Shown here: positions 4,738 through 7,330 of the stretch, piece after piece
Layout of the letters: each line of letters begins with the position of its first letter
Numbering within the stretch: the first letter of the stretch is position 1
DNA from: CANHEE01 sp049316985
Lineage (GTDB): Bacteria > Bacteroidota > Bacteroidia > Chitinophagales > Saprospiraceae
Length of the DNA: 7,330 nt
Assembly (NCBI GenBank): GCA_049316985.1
Contig: JBMOJB010000177.1
Span: forward strand, 1-7,330
Direction of reading: 5' to 3'
Program-made: the position numbers and the translations under genes
Notes under the pieces: generated by a model
What the model was told of the DNA's origin: nothing
What the model saw: only the letters and a program-made list of their open reading frames with translations
The model's database searches: none

Positions 4738-4980
4738 AGCCTTTCGCTCAAGGTGCGGCCCTAACGGGCCTCCTGGTTTTACTTTTTATCCTTATTTTAC
4801 CGATATTGTGTCCCGATGGGACAATGAACTAAGGTTCTGTGAAAATTTTTATTACAAAACCAAAACAGTCTGAATAAATTGATTACTAAAAGTCCCAGAG
4901 GGACGAACTGTTGGTAGAAAAAACAGATATGAAAATTATTGTGAGGCCCGTTAGGGCCGCGACTTGACGTGCGTAAGGCT
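4738..4980. mobile_element. Putative 243-bp element with imperfect terminal inverted repeats
   Basis: The left arm 4738-4772 starts AGCCTTTCGCTCAAG and ends with GCGGCCCTAACGGGCCTC. The right arm 4943-4980, reverse-complemented, starts AGCCTTACGCACGTCAAG and ends with the identical 18 bases. Each inner arm is a hairpin (GGCCC-TAAC-GGGCC). Nested inside are two more hairpins, TGTCCC-GAT-GGGACA (4809-4823) and GTCCC-AGA-GGGAC (4892-4904). The core is AT-rich with no convincing gene. The architecture resembles a MITE or paired REP element. No transposase or target duplication is seen, so mobility is inferred. Confidence 0.55.
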
Positions 4981-5061
4981 ACCCAGTTATCTCTTTTGAA
5001 ATTGGTAGAATGAAAAACTACCCCCTGACTTAATTCAAACAAATGTACAATACTGAAAAGT

Positions 5062-5089
5062 ATTGATCATTGATCATTGATCATTAAAT
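5062..5089. repeat. ATTGATC heptad array at the fadH stop
   Basis: There are three perfect ATTGATC units (5062-5082) and then ATTAAAT (5083-5089), which contains the fadH TAA (minus, 5086-5084). On the minus strand the units read TGATCAA, so after the TAA a TGA recurs every 7 nt in each frame. A small 7-bp hairpin CAATACT-GAAA-AGTATTG (5048-5065) overlaps its left edge but lacks a T-tract on the fadH strand. Confidence 0.9.
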
Positions 5090-7090
5090 TTCAGTCCCCA
5101 GCATAGTTCCATCTTCAATTACGCGTTTGGCATCCAATTCGCCGGCTTCCAATGCTCCTCCGATGATATGAGCGATTTTGCCGAGATTTTTTAATTCTGA
5201 GTAGAGTTGATTGTTGGAGGTCTGTCCGGCGCAAATTACGATATTGTCCACAGCGAGGGTGGTGGGTTCGCCTTTAATACTTATGTGCAGACCTTCATCG
5301 TCTATCCGATCATAAGATACCTCATTTATCATCTTTACCTTTTTCATTTTCAGACTCGACCGGTGTATCCATCCGGTGGTTTTTCCAAGTCGCTCTCCCA
5401 TTTTGCCTGAGGAGCGCTGAAGGAGATAGATTGTTCTTGGTGATGCAGCAGGCGCAGGAGTAGCTTTTGCTCCAGGTATCTGGTAGGACATATCTACGCC
5501 CCATTCTTTCATAAAGTTAGGAATAGTATCGTTGACTTCACTGCTAAGAAATTCAGCTACGTCAAATCCAATTCCACCGGCGCCGATGATGGCCACCGTT
5601 TTGCCAACTGTTTTTTTATACAGTACCACATCGGTATATGTTAAGACCTTGGGATGATCTTCGCCCGGAATACCTGCTTTTCTGCCAGTGACACCGGTAG
5701 CAATTACAATTTCGTCGTATTCAGTACTCATTTCAGCTGTAAACCGCGAATCGAGGTGCAGTTTTACATTTTGAATCTCGATTTGTCGGCGATAGTAGCG
5801 TAACGTTTCGTGAAATTCTTCTTTGCCGGGTATTTCCTTTGCGATATTAAATTGTCCGCCAATGCTTGATGAAGCTTCAAAAAGGTGGACTTCATGTTTG
5901 CGTTCTGCGAGTGTAATTGCGCAAGACAGACCCGCCGGTCCGGCACCGACTACTGCGATCTTTTTCTTCTGAGTCGTGGGTGTAATCTGAAGTTCTAATT
6001 CTTTGCATGCACGAGGGTTTACCAAACAGGAAGCAGTTTTTCGGCTAAAAGTATGGTCGAGGCAGGCCTGATTACATCCAATACAGGTATTGATTTCATC
6101 AGACCGGTTTTCCATTGCTTTTTGTACCAATGCTGCATCAGCCAGAAATGGTCGTGCCATGGATACCATATCCGCATGTCCATCGGCTAGTATCTGCTCG
6201 GCAACCTCCGGCATATTGATGCGGTTAGTAGTGATTAATGGTATATTTACTTCTCCTTTCAATTTTTGCGTTACCCAGCTGAAAGCTGCGCGTGGGACAT
6301 TGGTTGCGATCGTTGGCACGCGGGCTTCATGCCAGCCGATTCCCGTATTGATCAAATTGGCACCAGCTTTCTCAACTTCCTTCGCCAACTGAACCACTTC
6401 TTCCCAGGTACTACCATCGTCAACCAGATCGAGCATGGATTCGCGATAAATTATAATGAAGTTCTTTCCGGTTTTTGCCCGGGTCCTTCGAATAATCTCC
6501 AATGGGAATTTGATGCGATTTTCGTAGCTACCTCCCCATTCATCCGTACGATGATTGGTATGGCGACAAATAAATTCATTGATCAGATAACCTTCGGAAC
6601 CCATAATTTCGACTCCATCGTAACCGGCTTCTTGCGCAAGTGCAGCGCAATTTACAAAATCATTGATTGTGCGTTCGATTCCTCTTTTACTTAAAGCCCA
6701 GGGTTTGAATTTGTGAATGGGTGATTTGATGGCTGAGGGTGCAAAAGCCCCAAATGGGGTATAATTATATCTACCGGCATGCAGAATCTGCATACAGATC
6801 TTTCCGCCTTCGTCATGTACCGCTTTGGTAATGATTTTATGTTTATCTGCTTCTCGTCTGGTCGACATTTTTGCCGAAAAAGGAGAAGTCCAGCCTTGCC
6901 AACTGGGAGCCACACCTCCAGAGACAATCAATGCCACTCCATTCCTTGCTCTTTCGCGGTAAAACGCTGCTAACTTCTCATACCCATTTTTTTCTTCTTC
7001 AAGCCCGGTATGCATTGAACCCATCAGGATTCGGTTTTTCAAAGTAGTGAATCCAAGATCAAGCGGCTGGAAAATATGTGGGTAGGGCAT
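5084..7090 (-). CDS. fadH: 2,4-dienoyl-CoA reductase (NADPH), FadH type
   Basis: FadH reduces 2,4-dienoyl-CoA intermediates with NADPH during beta-oxidation of unsaturated fatty acids, using FMN, FAD and a 4Fe-4S cluster. The 668 residues compare with 672 in E. coli, and similarity is evident end to end. An N-terminal old-yellow-enzyme-like TIM barrel (about 1-330) starts PLDLGFTTLKNRILMGSMHT. It carries the catalytic Tyr168 in MGSEGYLINEF and His254 in GIGWHEAR. The cluster ligands are Cys336, 339, 343 and 355 in CIGCNQAC...SCLVNPR. The FAD site GAGPAG is at 382-387 and the NADPH site GAGGIG at 503-508. GKTTGWIHR (569-577) and VDNIVICAGQ (614-623) are also FadH-like. The ATG at 7090 matches the family start. 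It stands alone, flanked by repeats; no Bacteroidota promoter is visible upstream within the window. Related trimethylamine dehydrogenases are a weaker fit. Confidence 0.93.
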   Translation of the reverse strand: MPYPHIFQPLDLGFTTLKNRILMGSMHTGLEEEKNGYEKLAAFYRERARNGVALIVSGGVAPSWQGWTSPFSAKMSTRREADKHKIITKAVHDEGGKICMQILHAGRYNYTPFGAFAPSAIKSPIHKFKPWALSKRGIERTINDFVNCAALAQEAGYDGVEIMGSEGYLINEFICRHTNHRTDEWGGSYENRIKFPLEIIRRTRAKTGKNFIIIYRESMLDLVDDGSTWEEVVQLAKEVEKAGANLINTGIGWHEARVPTIATNVPRAAFSWVTQKLKGEVNIPLITTNRINMPEVAEQILADGHADMVSMARPFLADAALVQKAMENRSDEINTCIGCNQACLDHTFSRKTASCLVNPRACKELELQITPTTQKKKIAVVGAGPAGLSCAITLAERKHEVHLFEASSSIGGQFNIAKEIPGKEEFHETLRYYRRQIEIQNVKLHLDSRFTAEMSTEYDEIVIATGVTGRKAGIPGEDHPKVLTYTDVVLYKKTVGKTVAIIGAGGIGFDVAEFLSSEVNDTIPNFMKEWGVDMSYQIPGAKATPAPAASPRTIYLLQRSSGKMGERLGKTTGWIHRSSLKMKKVKMINEVSYDRIDDEGLHISIKGEPTTLAVDNIVICAGQTSNNQLYSELKNLGKIAHIIGGALEAGELDAKRVIEDGTMLGTEI

Positions 7091-7100
7091 GATGGGAATG

Positions 7101-7276
7101 GTTTGTAAGGGTTTGAAATAGTTTGTTAAAGGGTTTGAAGGTTTGAAAAAGTTTGAAGGTTTGAAAGAGTTTGAAAGTTTGAAAGAGTTTGAAGGTTTGA
7201 AAGAGTTTGTAAGTTTATAAGAGTTTGAAAGTTTGTAAAAGTTTGAAGGTTTGAAAGAGTTTGCAAGTATGTAAAG
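7101..7276. repeat. 18-bp tandem array (8+10 sub-periods) upstream of fadH
   Basis: GTTTG-type motifs begin at 7133, 7141, 7151, 7159, 7169, 7177, 7187, 7195, 7205, 7213, 7223, 7231, 7241, 7249, 7259 and 7267. Spacings alternate strictly 8 and 10 bp, giving eight 18-bp units (consensus GTTTGAAGGTTTGAAAGA). Three looser GTTTG copies precede it at 7101, 7111 and 7121. The array fills nearly all of the fadH upstream DNA and encodes nothing recognisable. Confidence 0.9.
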
Positions 7277-7295
7277 TTAAAATTTTTTAGAGTAC

Positions 7296-7319
7296 CAAAC
7301 CTTCAAACGCGCGGAGCGC
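7296..7319. repeat. Inverted copy of the 18-bp array motif plus GCGC hairpin
   Basis: CAAACCTTCAAAC (7296-7308) is the exact reverse complement of the GTTTGAAGGTTTG motif in the array. It is followed by GCGC-GGA-GCGC (7309-7319). It appears to mark the far edge of the array; the window ends 11 bases later, so its full extent is unknown. Confidence 0.6.
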
Positions 7320-7330
7320 AATAAACGGCG

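Noticed and set aside
4797..5042. 81-codon minus-strand ORF starting MFELSQGVVFHSTNF
   Set aside because: It runs across the hairpins and right arm of the 4738-4980 repeat element, its composition follows the palindromes, and it has no family resemblance. Probably a chance frame through a repeat.
4165..5083. Degenerate transposase or full insertion sequence
   Set aside because: No frame on either strand shows a recognisable transposase fragment. Only repeats and hairpins are present, so at most non-autonomous elements.
5084..7090. Trimethylamine dehydrogenase or generic NADH:flavin oxidoreductase instead of FadH
   Set aside because: The match to E. coli FadH runs over the whole length, including MGSEGYLINEF, NTGIGWHEAR, NTCIGCNQACLD and GKTTGWIHR, which favours 2,4-dienoyl-CoA reductase.
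7101..7276. CRISPR array
   Set aside because: Units are 8 and 10 bp with no unique spacers, and no cas gene is present. It is a simple tandem array.
7091..7330. Bacteroidota promoter for fadH
   Set aside because: No TAnnTTTG element was found on the minus strand between the fadH start and the window edge. The repeated TTTG-like motifs lack the TAnn part.
1..7330. tRNA, rRNA or known riboswitch genes
   Set aside because: No cloverleaf with a TTCGAATC-type loop, rRNA signature or recognisable riboswitch core was seen on either strand. A covariance-model scan would settle this.

Overview
This window looks like chromosomal DNA of a member of the Bacteroidota. The evidence is: (i) a close match to the Bacteroidota promoter consensus (TTTG, 20 bp, TACCTTTG) upstream of rplM; (ii) no convincing Shine-Dalgarno sequences at any start; (iii) AT-rich intergenic DNA full of ATTNNNN heptad repeats and short GC-rich palindromes, a style common in this phylum; (iv) the sequence character of L13, S9, S2 and EF-Ts. 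A finer placement (Chitinophagia, Sphingobacteriia or a similar class) is only a guess.

Layout. At the left edge is the C-terminal end of an unrecognised plus-strand gene (1-255). It converges on a minus-strand block whose transcription order is rplM (L13), rpsI (S9), rpsB (S2), tsf (EF-Ts), pyrH (UMP kinase), spanning 3965 down to 484. This is a classic translation cluster. L13, S9 and S2 are ribosome components, EF-Ts recycles EF-Tu, and PyrH makes UDP for RNA synthesis. The cluster is read from one clear promoter at 4059-4090. Hairpins after rpsB (weak) and after tsf (strong, with a nine-T tract) suggest stepwise attenuation, so pyrH may be expressed at a lower level or from its own promoter.

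From about 4165 to 5083 there are some 920 bases with no credible gene. They hold a mosaic of repeats: heptad arrays, TCTGCC/GGCAGA hairpins, a 474-bp interval bounded by 38-bp inverted arms (4198-4671) with a nested pair of inverted GCCCTGAA-type palindromes, and a second, 243-bp element with imperfect terminal inverted repeats (4738-4980). These look like small non-autonomous (MITE- or REP-like) elements. No transposase is present.

A complete minus-strand fadH-type 2,4-dienoyl-CoA reductase follows (7090 down to 5084). Upstream of it is an array of eight 18-bp repeats with strict 8+10 sub-periodicity (7133-7276).

The genes themselves are ordinary. The most notable signal is in the repeats. 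All three gene 3' ends that face non-operon DNA (the left gene, pyrH, fadH) run directly into heptad arrays. In each, a TGA recurs every 7 nt on the strand being translated, so three units close all three reading frames.
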